A stretch of DNA of 64,000 bases from NCBI GenBank assembly GCA_017893485.1, contig CM030358.1:147696926-147760925 (forward strand), written 5' to 3'. Under the pieces are notes generated by a model, which saw nothing but the letters and a program-made list of their open reading frames with translations, did not search any database and had not been told where the DNA came from. Positions within the stretch are counted from its first letter, which is position 1. Every line of letters starts with the position of its first letter. Of the stretch, positions 21,010 to 31,360 are shown piece by piece. The stretch comes from Hemerocallis citrina. Lineage: Eukaryota; Streptophyta; Magnoliopsida; Asparagales; Asphodelaceae. The position numbers and the translations under genes were made by a program.

Positions 21010-22434
21010 GTTTTGAAGAAGAAACTTAATCCTGATGGATCTATAGTAAAGTATAAAGCATGACTAGTAGCTAAAGGCTATAATCAACAAAGTGGAGTAG
21101 ATTATTTTGATGTCTACTCTTCTGTTTATCACATTGCGACAATAAGGATTCTTCTTGTCAATGCATCTATTGAAAATTTTGTTATTCACCAATGAGGGTT
21201 TTGAAATTGGCTTGGAGGAGGAGCAAATGAATGTTAAAACCGCCTTCCTAAACGAAGATCTTAATGAAGAAATCTATATGAAACAACCTGAAGGTTTTGT
21301 ACTTAAAGGTAGAGAACAAGTTTGCAAATTAGTAAAATATTTATATGGATTAAAATAAGCACCTAAATTATGGCATAAAAAATTTGATACAACAATAAAG
21401 AGCTTAGGTTTTGAATCTAAGAATTGTGATAAATGTCTTTATTTTCATGATCTTCCAAATAAAATTGCTATAATTTGCTTGTATGTTGATGACATATTTG
21501 TTGTTGGAAGTGACATCTCAACTTAATTAAAGTTAAAACTATGTTATCCAAAGAATTCAGCATGAAAGACTTAGGTGATGTAGATACCATATTAGGTATG
21601 CGAGTGAGTTTTGGAAGGCAAGGAATATTCCTTAGTCAATCTCACTACATCAATAATGTGTTACAAAAGTGGAGATACAGTGATTGCAAAAGGTTTGAAA
21701 CACCTTATGATTTTAACAATAAGTTGACACACAATGATGGTGCAGTCGTGAGACAGTTGGATTATCCTAAACTAATTGGAAGTCTCATGTATGCAATGAT
21801 CTGCACTAGACCAGACATAGCTTTTGCAGTAGGCATGCTAAGCAGATTCACTAGTAATCATAGTAAGTCACACTGGAATACCCTTGAAAGGCTAATGGGT
21901 TACCTAAGTGGTACTCAAGAGTTGGCTTTGTGCTACTCCGGACATCCTTCAATTTTGGAAGGGTATTCAGATGCATCATAGTGCACAGAATTTGTTGAAA
22001 GTCGATCCACTAGTGGCTATGTGTTTACACTAGGAGGAGGAGCTGTGTCATAGAAATCTAAAAGACAATCAGGCCTTGCATTCTCATCTATGGAGTCTGA
22101 ACTCTTTGCGCTATCTTGTGCTCGTGAAGAAGCGAAATGGATGAGAGATCTGTTGCTAGATATTCCATTGAGAAGGTTTAAAGTAACCACTCTTAGCTTG
22201 TTCTGTGACAACCAAGCCACAAAAACTATTGCATCTAATACTCTTTACAATGGTAAGAGACGTACTGTAGGCCATAGACAGGCAAAGTTGAGCTATCTCA
22301 TTAAATAAGGAATTATTATTCTCATTGATGTGCGATCCAAACAGAACATGGCTAATGCTCTTACTAAGGGATTACAAAGATGTCTAATTGTCAAAACTGT
22401 GGAAGAAATGGGGTTAAGAGCTATTGAGATATAA
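21010..22434 (+). pseudogene. Copia 1 reverse transcriptase and RNase H
   Basis: VLKKKLNPDGSIVKYKA, LVAKGYNQQSGVDYFDVYS and MNVKTAFLNEDLNEEIYMKQ open the RT. CLYVDDIFVVGSD at about 21478 is the catalytic YVDD box. LDYPKLIGSLMYAMICTRPD and LEGYSDAS follow. RNase H reads ESRSTSGYVFTLGGGAVS, SSMESELFALSCAREEAKWM and LFCDNQATKTIA. Stops replace expected Trp (after YSDAS and GGGAVS), Gln (after LYGLK) and Arg (after YKA). Confidence 0.88.
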
Positions 22435-23458
22435 AAGCCTTATCACCCTAGTTATTTTGATAATTAGAACCAAATGAAGCCATAGAGAAGTTCAAATTTA
22501 AGCATCAATTATGACAGTTAACATGTTTTAGATAATTTTGAAAAGTCCATGTAAATTTCACAAATATGTAATATCATTACAATTAGATGATATTATAAAT
22601 TTTAATAATTTACTTAGAATCATCATATTATTCCAATACGAAACAAACTTGTTGATATGTTTTCGATGATTAAATTGTCTTTATATATCATTCCAAATTT
22701 GATGATATGTCTCTTATGGATACTTGTTTCATTCCAATTTTGATGACTCAGTATTTAACCATGATTGATAAGACAGTCTTTTTATTTCAATATGAAACAT
22801 AGTATGGTTCTTGTGTAGAAACTGTAAAAGTTCATGTACTTTATTTGTTAAAGATACTTGATTGTGTTTGCTTATAATTTTTTGCTAAGCTAAATTGACT
22901 CGTTCTAAGTTCTCTTGCTTGAACTAGATATTTTATGCAATCTGTTTGAATTCTAAGAGAAGTGACTCATGAAATTCTTGTTTGCAGTATTGAGATACAG
23001 ATGCTGGCAAAAACACTGGAGGTGGAATTTTAGATCTCAATTTCGAAGATGATGACTTGCTCGACATGGAGGGGTAATCATGAGGCAGCTTACAAGGACT
23101 CTCCATCATTAATCACTTGCTTGACAAACTTCTTTTGAGTTTAAGACTCTACATATTTGACCCTAAAACTCTTTCTTTGGTTTTGAAGTTTATTTGCTTT
23201 GATTTTGAGATTATGATATGGTTTTATCTATTAGTTTAGTCTTTGTGAACTATTCTAATTTTGATATGGTTTGGAACTATTTAATTATTTTGGTTTAGTC
23301 TTGATTGAACTATTCAGAACTATAATTATCTTGGTCCTCATGAACTATACTTTGTGATGCATTTCTTATATTTTAGACTGCTATCGGCCAGTCAGCTTTA
23401 TGCTGAACTGATGAGATAATCGAGTACTACTTTATATATTGAGAATATAGAAGGAGGT
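22435..23458 (+). other. Copia 1 3' non-coding region and polypurine tract
   Basis: AT-rich, no coding. Imperfect phrases of the type ATTCCAAATTTGATGA recur at 22620-22790. AGAAGGAGG at 23449-23457 directly before the 3' LTR is the polypurine tract. Confidence 0.55.
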
Positions 23459-23535
23459 TATTGAATATATGGGTATATCCTCTATATATAAATAATAATA
23501 CGTGTATATGTGTAACACAGGTATTATATGTACAG
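23459..23535 (+). repeat. Copia 1 3' LTR, truncated
   Basis: TATTGAATATATGGGTATA through ATTATATGTACAG matches the first 77 bases of the 5' LTR with a few changes, then similarity stops abruptly. The terminal TG has become TA. Confidence 0.75.
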
Positions 23536-23768
23536 CTTGTAGAGTTATATAATGATTAGACATAATTAAATATATTTATTTATCATTTTATTGTTAGAGC
23601 AATTTTTGGTTTATTCACAAATATCGATATTGTGCATCAACAAGGTCTATGCCGCATAGTAATTAAGTCTATGATCAAAGAACACATTCACAGTCTTTAA
23701 TAACGAACAATTCGGTCAGGAATTTGGGACATCGCAAGATCAACAATAGTTCACATAGAATGCTAAGC
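23536..23768. other. Unassigned flank
   Basis: AT-rich, nothing recognised. The last five bases, TAAGC at 23764-23768, are the left target duplication of the Sirevirus-like element. Confidence 0.5.
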
Positions 23769-24744
23769 TGTAAATCACCCTAAAAGGGGGTGAATAGGGT
23801 GATCGTGCAAAATTTTTAAAAAAAATAAATAAATAAAGTAAAGTAAATGCAAGAGTGATAAGAAAAGCAAACACAGATGACACAGCGATATAACGTGGTT
23901 CGACCCCCAGGTCTATGTCCACACCACCTATTTGTAGCAATTCTTCGCCACAAGCGTTCCACTATACTCAAAAACCCTTGTACAGTGAATCTCGGATTCA
24001 GGTCGAGAGACCTATTACACCCACAGAACTTCTAATCCAAGTCCCGTCAATCTCACCGAAGTGGAAAAGAAATGAAAAGAAAAACTTCAAGATTGTTAAT
24101 GATCTTGATTGAAAAATACAACCAAATAAACGCTCACACTCGGATTGATTTACTGAAGGATTAGTTCTCAAGAACTTTACCAGAAGTAATTAGGTGAGAA
24201 AGACTCAGTGGATTCACCAATATTAGTAGACGGAGAAGAGTATCAATCCAAAAATGGAAATGATAATTTCCAAGAATATACACAACGCAATGTGTGGTCT
24301 ACCGTCATATTAGTGCAGTCGACCATTCAGCTCTCTGACATAAAGTAGAGAGGTGAAAGGTCGACCGCTTCTCACAAAACTCATGGTTGCGGTCGACCGG
24401 TCACGAAGCTGTTTATTCCGAATCCACCTTGTTTTCTTACCATAAACTAATCCCTCTTTAATCAATCTTATACAATTATAATCTCACGAAAATAGAAAGA
24501 AAAATTTAGATCTTGATATATTCCTCTTTTGCTTGTGGACCAATTAATCAAGAATTCTTTTTTGAATATCTTCCTCTTTTGCTTGTGTTTGCCATTATTC
24601 TTTGTTTCTTTCTTTATTTGTATATTTGTGAATCTCTCTTGGATCTCTTTTTGATGTTATATGATCCTGAAAATCTGACACACTAAATTCAAACTTATTA
24701 GTATGAGTGATCACGTTTTGTGCACACCAAACTAGGAGTTAACA
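23769..24744 (-). repeat. Sirevirus-like LTR (3' LTR in its own orientation)
   Basis: It starts TGTAAATCACCCTAAA and ends GGAGTTAACA, 976 bp with TG..CA ends. The same sequence with small changes is found at 34257-35157 and 48386-48465. It carries GGTCGACCG palindromes near 24359 and 24390. Confidence 0.9.
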
Positions 24745-24760
24745 ATCTCCCCCTTTTGGT
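24745..24760 (-). promoter_or_regulatory. Polypurine tract of the Sirevirus-like element
   Basis: The plus strand reads ATCTCCCCCTTTTGG; the minus strand is purine-rich and abuts the LTR. Confidence 0.8.
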
Positions 24761-26245
24761 GTGAACAAAATATGCATGAATGTTTGAAAATTTAAAGCAC
24801 AACATATGAATACTCCCCCTGAATTTAGCACATCCTGTAATACTGATTTTCATATAAATAATTTGAAGATTTAATAAATAATTTGAAACTTTAAGAAATC
24901 AGAAGAGAAACCATATTGAAAACATTCGAGAAAGCATATTGAAAACATTCAATAATTCTCCCTCTTTTTGGAACACACCAAGAAGGGATTAATAGAGAAG
25001 ACATAAGGAAAATAAGCCGTGGAAATTTCGTAGAATAAATTATCAATGAAAACACCAAAGAAAAAACATATTATGATATTACAATGAATACAACTTGTTA
25101 AAAAAATGGAAGAGAATCTTCTTACATGATACCGTTGATAGGGAGATTCTTTGCTATACAGTGAGAGCTCTTCATAATATCATAGATTTGAGATTCTCCC
25201 CAATACACATGTATGCAACAAAAGGAAAATCAAAATTTTGACAGAGGAACAGTAAATTTTAGAAGACTTTGAAAATATAGGTCAGAAAGAGAACCGGTCG
25301 ATCGTACTCTGCGGTTTTTCAAAAGATTTCGAGAGAGCATACCGGTCGACCGCAAAACCAACATACTGGTCGACCGAACGGTGAACCCACAGAGGGCAAA
25401 CCGGTCGACCGTACGGTCGACCGCAGATACTGAAAGACCATTTCTGCTTAAAAGGAAGATCTCTTTTGATGAATTCAGTAAGAGCAATGTGTAAGAAAAA
25501 TGAACCATATGCAGGTTGTAGGGAGTATAGAGAATGTCTTCTACTGATATATATGGATCTATGATAAAAATCCCCTTTTCTAATTGCAGTGAAACATTGC
25601 AATAACATGTAGAAGTAAAATCCTTTGGTGAATAGAAGTATGTATAAGATACATCTATAGAATCCTCTTTTTGTTGATATGCATTAAGTAGAAATGGGTC
25701 CTATGTAGGTATATAGAAAATTGATTCTCTATACATGCACAACACTCAACTACTACTTAATCACATATACTGGATGTGTGGATGGAGATGAACTCGTGTT
25801 CATATGTGCACCTGCACAAGGGTGCAGCAGCACCAACAGAAAACTGCAGCAAAAAAAACATATACTCTACAGAACTTAACATCTTATCAGTTATTTGAAA
25901 ACATAGGATTGGTTTACTTGATAGTAATTAAGTATATTAGAATTTTCAAAGCATCAATGTTAGCATATGTAAGCTTATGCAATTTTTTGACAGATACCAC
26001 TTAAGTCATGTAAAGATAAAAATCTAAGTCATCACATATTTAGATAATAAATTTCATGCACACATTGAGATCAATTACAATTAAGCCTACACATCATCAT
26101 ATCCTTCTTCTTCTTCTTCTTCTTCTTCTTCTTCTTCACTTTCCTCACCATTAGGAGGAGGAAGAATTTCCCAATCCTCCTTACCTTGCAAGAATTCAAG
26201 TGTATTGACATAGTACCCGTAGACTTGCATTTGATGAGCAGCAAA
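24761..26245 (-). other. Non-coding region between the ORF and the LTR
   Basis: Mostly AT-rich with no gene seen. At 25290-25430 four exact GGTCGACCG palindromes are clustered (about 25343, 25369, 25402 and 25414). A TTC microsatellite lies at 26105-26138, just past the ORF end. Confidence 0.6.
26105..26138. repeat. TTC microsatellite
   Basis: An uninterrupted CTT/TTC trinucleotide run of about 34 bases. Confidence 0.95.
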
Positions 26246-27193
26246 CTACTCATAGGTCACGAATGATGATGAGGAGGAGGAGGAGGCATTTTTGCAATGC
26301 GAGGAGGAAGGGGCTCGTGGTGCTTGTTCTGCTTGCCTTGCATGTTGTTGGGCTTGACGACGGCGAGCCCGCTGATTGAACGGAACATCAATGCCCATTT
26401 GTTGAGGGATGATGGGCATATGACTGTTACTAAGCAAATAATTCCCGACCTCAATATAGAAATCAATGGCGAGGTTGTAGATGAGTGAGCTAAAAGGGAG
26501 ACCACGATTTGAAGTGGTAGCGTACATCGTACGAATGATGAATGTAGCAAGGTCAAATTTATACTCCCCCAGAATAAGAAAGATGATGAAGGATTGATCG
26601 ACCCTAATTTCTGATTTATCATTTTTCTTGGGCCAGATATCAGCATTAATAATTTTATTGAGAACACGAGCGGTATCGGTAAAGTTGGTAGGAGCGGGAT
26701 GAGAAAGATGAGAAAATTCTTGTTGGACAATCATTGATTTAATAGTATGTTCGTTGTGGCCCAGTTTATATACAAGGGTTTTAAAGTCAAGATGATAGGC
26801 ATCGAATTCCCCTTCGGGAAGTTCGTATCTCCCTCGAAGATATTCAGGAGTGATTTTCACTCTCCTCCCAAGGATGATAAAGGAGAGGGTGATATCACTA
26901 TCTTGAAGACCATCAAGATTGGCGTAGAATTGGCGGGTCAAAGATTCAGAGTGGGTGCTAGAAGTGGCAAGATAGTTTTCCCAACCAAAATCTCTAAGGA
27001 TCCTAACCATAACTGAAAATTGCCCTCCCAAGGATGATAAGTTTATCACCCAATTTGCAACGACATGGCCATCAGCAAGTTCAGAAAAACAAAGATCAGC
27101 ACATTGAGAATTTCGAAAGACTATACCCTCTTTGGTGACGGATTTGGAGGCAACATCTTTCTTGCCCTTCGATTTGTGAGAGGAGGAAGCCAT
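26246..27193 (-). CDS. Intact 315-aa ORF, putative plant transposon protein family
   Basis: An uninterrupted frame with ATG at 27193 (MASSSHKSKGKKDVASK, basic N-terminus). The middle reads LTRQFYANLDGL, FIILGRRVKITPEYLRGRYE, DTARVLNKIINADIWPKKN, IRVDQSFIIFLILGEYKFDL and FIIRTMYATTSNRGLPFSSL. This resembles the plant-specific putative transposon protein domain (Transposase_32 type) often found beside retroelements. No catalytic motif is seen. The C-terminus is rich in Q, A and R, then Ser. It lies where pol or an env-like gene would be in a full Sirevirus. It is the longest clean frame outside copia 1 integrase. The family assignment is from memory and tentative; function unknown. Confidence 0.7.
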   Translation of the reverse strand: MASSSHKSKGKKDVASKSVTKEGIVFRNSQCADLCFSELADGHVVANWVINLSSLGGQFSVMVRILRDFGWENYLATSSTHSESLTRQFYANLDGLQDSDITLSFIILGRRVKITPEYLRGRYELPEGEFDAYHLDFKTLVYKLGHNEHTIKSMIVQQEFSHLSHPAPTNFTDTARVLNKIINADIWPKKNDKSEIRVDQSFIIFLILGEYKFDLATFIIRTMYATTSNRGLPFSSLIYNLAIDFYIEVGNYLLSNSHMPIIPQQMGIDVPFNQRARRRQAQQHARQAEQAPRAPSSSHCKNASSSSSSSFVTYE

Positions 27194-27257
27194 TGAGACA
27201 GAGGATGAGGGAGCACTTGAGAGACAAAAAGTTGAGAGATAAGGGTTTATAAGATGG

Positions 27258-27322
27258 GTTTATATTTGGAGACTAGGATTTCTTTGTGAGGTTGAGAGGT
27301 TGGGGGTGAAGATGTATTTATA
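27258..27322 (-). promoter_or_regulatory. Candidate TATA boxes for the 315-aa ORF
   Basis: The minus strand reads TATAAATA at 27315-27322 and ATATAAA at 27259-27265, about 120 and 65 bases upstream of the ATG. The space to the ATG is C/T-rich (TCTCTCAACTTTTTGTCTC), like a plant 5' leader. This suggests a promoter separate from the LTR. Confidence 0.45.
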
Positions 27323-27329
27323 TTTGAGA

Positions 27330-27655
27330 GAAAATAAGCAGATCAGCCGACTGAATCGGTTGACCGGTTCATCGATGTGGTCGACCGCTCAACACTAAAT
27401 AGAAGGCTTTAAATTAGTGATTAGTGACAGATGGGTGGACGGTCGACCGTTCGGTCGACCGGTTACTCACCTTTTGAAAGCACAATTCATAAGTCAATGT
27501 TTTATTGTAAATTTAGTAAGTTTAGATTTTACCCGGTGTTGTGCTTTTGAAGAACACCGTTCTTCACTTATTTCCTTGATAGAAATGCAAGTTACTACTA
27601 TGCCTGTTAAGTTTTGTGTGTCTTCTATCAAGGTTTATGCACTTTTTCTACGTTG
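27330..27655 (-). other. Region upstream of the ORF with GGTCGACCG palindromes
   Basis: Three exact GGTCGACCG motifs lie at about 27379, 27441 and 27453, plus a near copy GGTTGACCGG. No coding seen. Confidence 0.6.
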
Positions 27656-27659
27656 AAAA

Positions 27660-28104
27660 CTTCGTACTGCCCACCTGTACGTTTGTAGGAATCCATGTGA
27701 TCTTTGAGCCTCCATCAACAATCTTTTTTATCCAGAAAAGATTAGTGTTCCTTTTTAATGAACAGTTATAAGAAATATTACCAAGTCTACAGCAAAAATG
27801 ACATGTGATTCGACTATGCCTTAGGTCATGCACACTTGTATGATTTATCTTTGTTTTGTGATTGTGTTGATTTTTATACAAGTGTGTATGAAATGATGAT
27901 TTTTGATGAGGTATTGGCTCTTCGTAACCAAGCCCTCGATTATCATGATAGGATCTTGAATCTTTTGTAATAAAGTAACTTGGTCCTTCATGCCTTTCAA
28001 TGATTTTTTCAAGCTCAATTACCTTTTTACACATTCTTTTTCTAGTTATCTGATCGTCTTTTGTATTCCAACGAAGAGTATCTAGTGTGGCATCAAGAAT
28101 TCTA
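27660..28104 (-). pseudogene. Sirevirus-like gag, C-terminal part with second zinc knuckle
   Basis: The minus frame reads ILDATLDTLRWNTKDDQITR, VIELEKIIERHEGPSYF, then CHFCCRLGNISYNCSLKRN, a CCHC-type knuckle (His replaced by Asn), and SKITWIPTN, like the WVPKG tail of Sirevirus gag. The Helitron at 28105-28361 interrupts it upstream. Pol does not follow. Confidence 0.75.
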
Positions 28105-28361
28105 CTAGTAATTTTCACGTGCAATGCACGTCTTAATAAATATATTTTCATTAATAGTAAAAACTTCAATGTAGTCTAGCCTTAAATTTAATATTTCGTT
28201 TATATTAGATTAGATATGCATGGACAACACACAGATTTGGTTGTCTACAAATGTTTCTATTAATTGAATTTAATTTGGACGTATATTGTACGGGTTTGCT
28301 CAGTTACAAAATTAGGGTTTGTTTGTTTACAACCCCAACTCTCCCATTAAAATAGTAGAGA
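28105..28361 (-). mobile_element. Short non-autonomous Helitron, complete (257 bp)
   Basis: On the minus strand it starts TCTCTACTATTTTAATGGGA, a typical plant Helitron 5' end. It ends with hairpin ACGTGC-ATT-GCACGT, an 8-base spacer and CTAG. The flanking bases are A before and T after, the classic A/T insertion site. It makes no target duplication, as expected, and has no coding. It sits inside the Sirevirus gag. Confidence 0.85.
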
Positions 28362-29222
28362 TTTTGTCTAAAGGCTTCATTACATCCTTCCACTACTTCA
28401 TCAAATTTTCTTTTACATTCATTTAAGTCATTTGTGAGCTTGGTAATATAAACAGATTTCTCCTAAATCTCTCTCAAGTGATCATCATGCTTTCCTAGCG
28501 ATTCACAAATTTGTTGTTTTAAAATATCATTTTCTTCGAGCAAAATATCATGATCTTTTTTACATGACTCAAGTTTTTCCAAAATTAGGGCATTCTTATT
28601 TTTCAGTTTGTGATTTTTTGTTATGCAAGCGTCATGTATTTCATTAGAATTTGCCTAAGTTCACGACTTAGTTTCTTGGCATAGTCTTTCAAACCATTAC
28701 ACATTTCTACAGGATCATCATAAGTTTGTTTTTCGATCACCTCTTCTTGAGATGGTGATTGCACCTCACCATGCCCAAGAGCCATGAAGCCGACGTCGTC
28801 GTAGCCTTGCTCTCCCTCACTTGAGTCCGAGTCTAGCCAAGTTGCTTTTAGCGCCTTCTTTATCTGGCTTGGCTTTGAGGGATAGTATTCCCTGTTCCTA
28901 TCTCGTTGACTAGGACAGTTTGCATGGATGTGTCCCAGCTTCTTGCACTTATAGCACACATCCTCCTTTTCCCTTTCTTCTTAATACCTGCCATAATTTT
29001 TGTGTTTGAGGTATCTACGAAATTATCTTGTTAATAGCGCAATGTCCTCGTCTGACTCATGATCTGACTCAGCTTTTGATGGTCGGGCCTTTTCTGCCTT
29101 TAGTGCAATGGTTTTCTCCTCAGTCTTTGGTTCAATCCCGATATTTTGCCTGTATCTTTTTGTCTCCAACATTTCCATCTCGTACATCTTTAGCTTTCCT
29201 TGAAATGTATAGTAGTCAAATC
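28362..29222 (-). pseudogene. Sirevirus-like gag, middle part with first zinc knuckle
   Basis: The minus strand reads MLETKRYRQNIGIEPKTEEK and DHESDEDIALL, then VCYKCKKLGHIHANCPSQRD (CCHC knuckle, intact), PSQIKKALKATWLDSDSSEG and an acidic stretch, then LKDYAKKLSRELRQ. Stops occur near 28980 and 28620. The Athila-like element lies upstream, at 29228. Confidence 0.8.
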
Positions 29223-29227
29223 CCTTC

Positions 29228-29768
29228 TGATGTGTCTAAATTTTATACAAATATTTGTACTCATTTACCCATTAAAATCGCTTATTTTCATCTATCTTGT
29301 GTTTAATTCGTCTTATTTCCATAAGATTTCAAGTAATTGATTATTTTTGAAGCAATAAGATTTTTGATGCAAAATGTGAATATTTTTTGTAAAAAAATCA
29401 ACAAACAAAGCAAAACTATTGATTTATTATTTTTATTGATTTGTTGAATTTTAATTTTTACATTTTGGCAATATGAGAAGGAAAGTACAATTTTAATTGT
29501 CAATAGAGTGTAAAAGAATAAACAAATTTTAAAAGAATTTTGATAGAGCTAATGTGAAAATTAGTGAGTTTAATTTGAACTAATTAATTTAAATTTAAAT
29601 TTTTATTTTTAAATTCTAAATCCTTATTTTATTTGTATTTGCAGAATGTGTTTCAAATAAATAAAGATGAAGGGTTCTTTCTGCAAAAGAAAACCCTAAT
29701 TCCTACCTCTTCTACTCCTATAAATACAACAGCAGATGAAGAGAAAAGGGAGCGCTGAACGCACATCA
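29228..29768 (+). repeat. 5' LTR of the Athila-like element
   Basis: TG..CA ends; matches 33063-33601 with few changes. CTATAAATACAACAGC near 29717 is the TATA box, about 45 bases before the LTR end. Confidence 0.92.
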
Positions 29769-29774
29769 AGTTTT

Positions 29775-29858
29775 TGGTGCCGTTTCCGGGGATCGAACCC
29801 GAGTCACCCGCGTAGGAATACTCACCACTAAGCTTGATATTAGCGCCGTTGCCGGGGA
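29775..29858 (+). other. Primer site with an extended tRNA-Asp copy, followed by a second primer-site-like motif
   Basis: TGGTGCCGTTTCCGGGGA (29775-29792) is the tRNA-Asp-type primer site with two changes. The complement of tRNA-Asp continues past position 18 with TCGAACCCGAGTCACCCGCG (29793-29812). After an 8-base gap in the anticodon arm it runs on with AGGAATACTCACCACTA to 29830. At 29841-29858 a second motif, TAGCGCCGTTGCCGGGGA, repeats the primer site. The match includes the CCA end, which plant tRNA genes do not encode, so the source was a mature tRNA. Confidence 0.82.
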
Positions 29859-30046
29859 CTAGTTATTCTTTTATTGATATTGAAAATTGCTAGATTATTA
29901 CTAGTTTAGATTTTTTATTATTATTATTATTTTACCTCTTTATTTTCTTTTGACTTACTTTTATTTTCATTTATTTATTATTGTTTTTTTTTTAGTTTTT
30001 CTATTTTTTTCAATACTTATATTTCAGGACATACAAGTACATTATC

Positions 30047-31360
30047 ATGGCGAACGATGAAAACAGGCCTTTGAGAGACTATGTTATGCCCTCAATTCAT
30101 GGAACAATATCAAGCATAAAGAGGCCGGTTATTGAAGCTAACGATTTTAAGATTAAACCGGCGATTATTTTAATGATTCAACAGACTGTTCAATTTTGGG
30201 GACTACCGCACGAGGATCCTTATGCTCACATTTCAAACTTTCTAGAAATTTGTGACTCTTATAAGCACAACGGAGTATCAGATGATGCAATCAGATTGAG
30301 ACTCTTTCCTTTTTCACTACGAGATAAGGCGAAGGCTTGGCTACATTATCTACCACTCGGTAGTATTACTACTTAGGAGGAATTTGCACAAAAAATTTTG
30401 GCTAAGTATTTTCCGCTAGCAAAGACAGCAAAGTTAAGGAATGATATTGCCACATTCACTCAATTTGAGACTGAGTCTTTGTATGATGCATGGGAGAGGT
30501 ACAAAGAGTTATTGAGAAAGTGTCCTCATCATGATCTACCGAAATGGCTGCAAATGCAAATATTCTATAATAGTTTGGGAGTTACAAATTGATTTATGGT
30601 TGACGCAGCAGCTAGAGGTGCACTAATGAGCAAAACTTACGAAGTAGCCTATGAGCTTTTAGAGGAGATGACATTTAATCATTATCAGTGGTCTGCAGAA
30701 AGTACAGTGCCAAGAAAAGTGGCGGAAGTTTTTGAACTTGATCCTATTTCTACATTAAATGCAAAAATTGATATTTTATCTAAACAAGTAGAAAATATGA
30801 ATTTTAATGCAATTCAATCTAATATGATTTGTGATCTTTGTGCAGGAAATCATTCAAGTGCAGATTGTCAAGTGGGGAACCCTTTTGCTCCATCAAATGC
30901 CGAACATGAAAATTTTGTGTCAAACTTTTCAATGCAAAACAATCATTATGCAAACACATACAATCAAGAATGGAGAAACAATCCTAATTTTTCTTGGAAC
31001 AACAATCAAGGAGCAATTAGACCACCTCAAATTTTTTCACAGCAAGAAAAGAAGCCAACATTAGAAGAGATGTTCATGCAACACATGCAAAAGACAGAAC
31101 AATACATGCAGAAGAGAGAGCAATATATGCAAAAGACAGATTTGGCAATACAAAATAATACGGCTTCCATTCACAATCTTGAGGTACAAATTAGTCAAAT
31201 TTCAAATATTCTAAATGAAAGAACTGCAAGAATATTACCAAGCAACACAGTTGTCAATCCCAAGGAGCATATCAAAGCAATAACACAAAGCAGCAGGAGA
31301 AAAATTGAGCAACCGCGAAAAAAAAATGACGAACAAAATTTGGTTGAAAAGGAAGAATAG
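30047..31360 (+). pseudogene. Athila-like gag
   Basis: One frame of 437 codons from the ATG at 30047 is broken only by TAG at 30374 and TGA at 30590. It has MANDENRPLRDYVMPS, then the retrotransposon gag core (FWGLPHEDPYAHISNFLEIC, LRDKAKAWLHYLPLGSITT, FAQKILAKYFPLAKTAKLRN). CDLCAGNHSSADC is the zinc knuckle, followed by an Asn-rich stretch and MQK-type short repeats. The first stop replaces a Trp normal in this position, the second an Arg, both explained by one transition. Confidence 0.9.

Larger units (their letters stand above)
17778..23535 (+). mobile_element. Ty1/copia retrotransposon (copia 1), 3' LTR truncated
   Basis: A 270-bp 5' LTR is followed by a leader, gag, protease, integrase, RT and RNase H in copia order. 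About 1 kb of non-coding DNA and the first 77 bases of the 3' LTR come after. It begins within the CBP60 frame. Many conserved Trp, Arg and Gln codons have become stops, mostly by G-to-A or C-to-T change. No target duplication can be read because the right end is lost. Confidence 0.88.

Noticed and set aside
29775..29830. A tRNA-Asp gene on the minus strand
   Set aside because: It lacks part of the anticodon arm and the acceptor 5' half, includes the CCA end, and lies exactly at a primer-binding site. It is a copied fragment.
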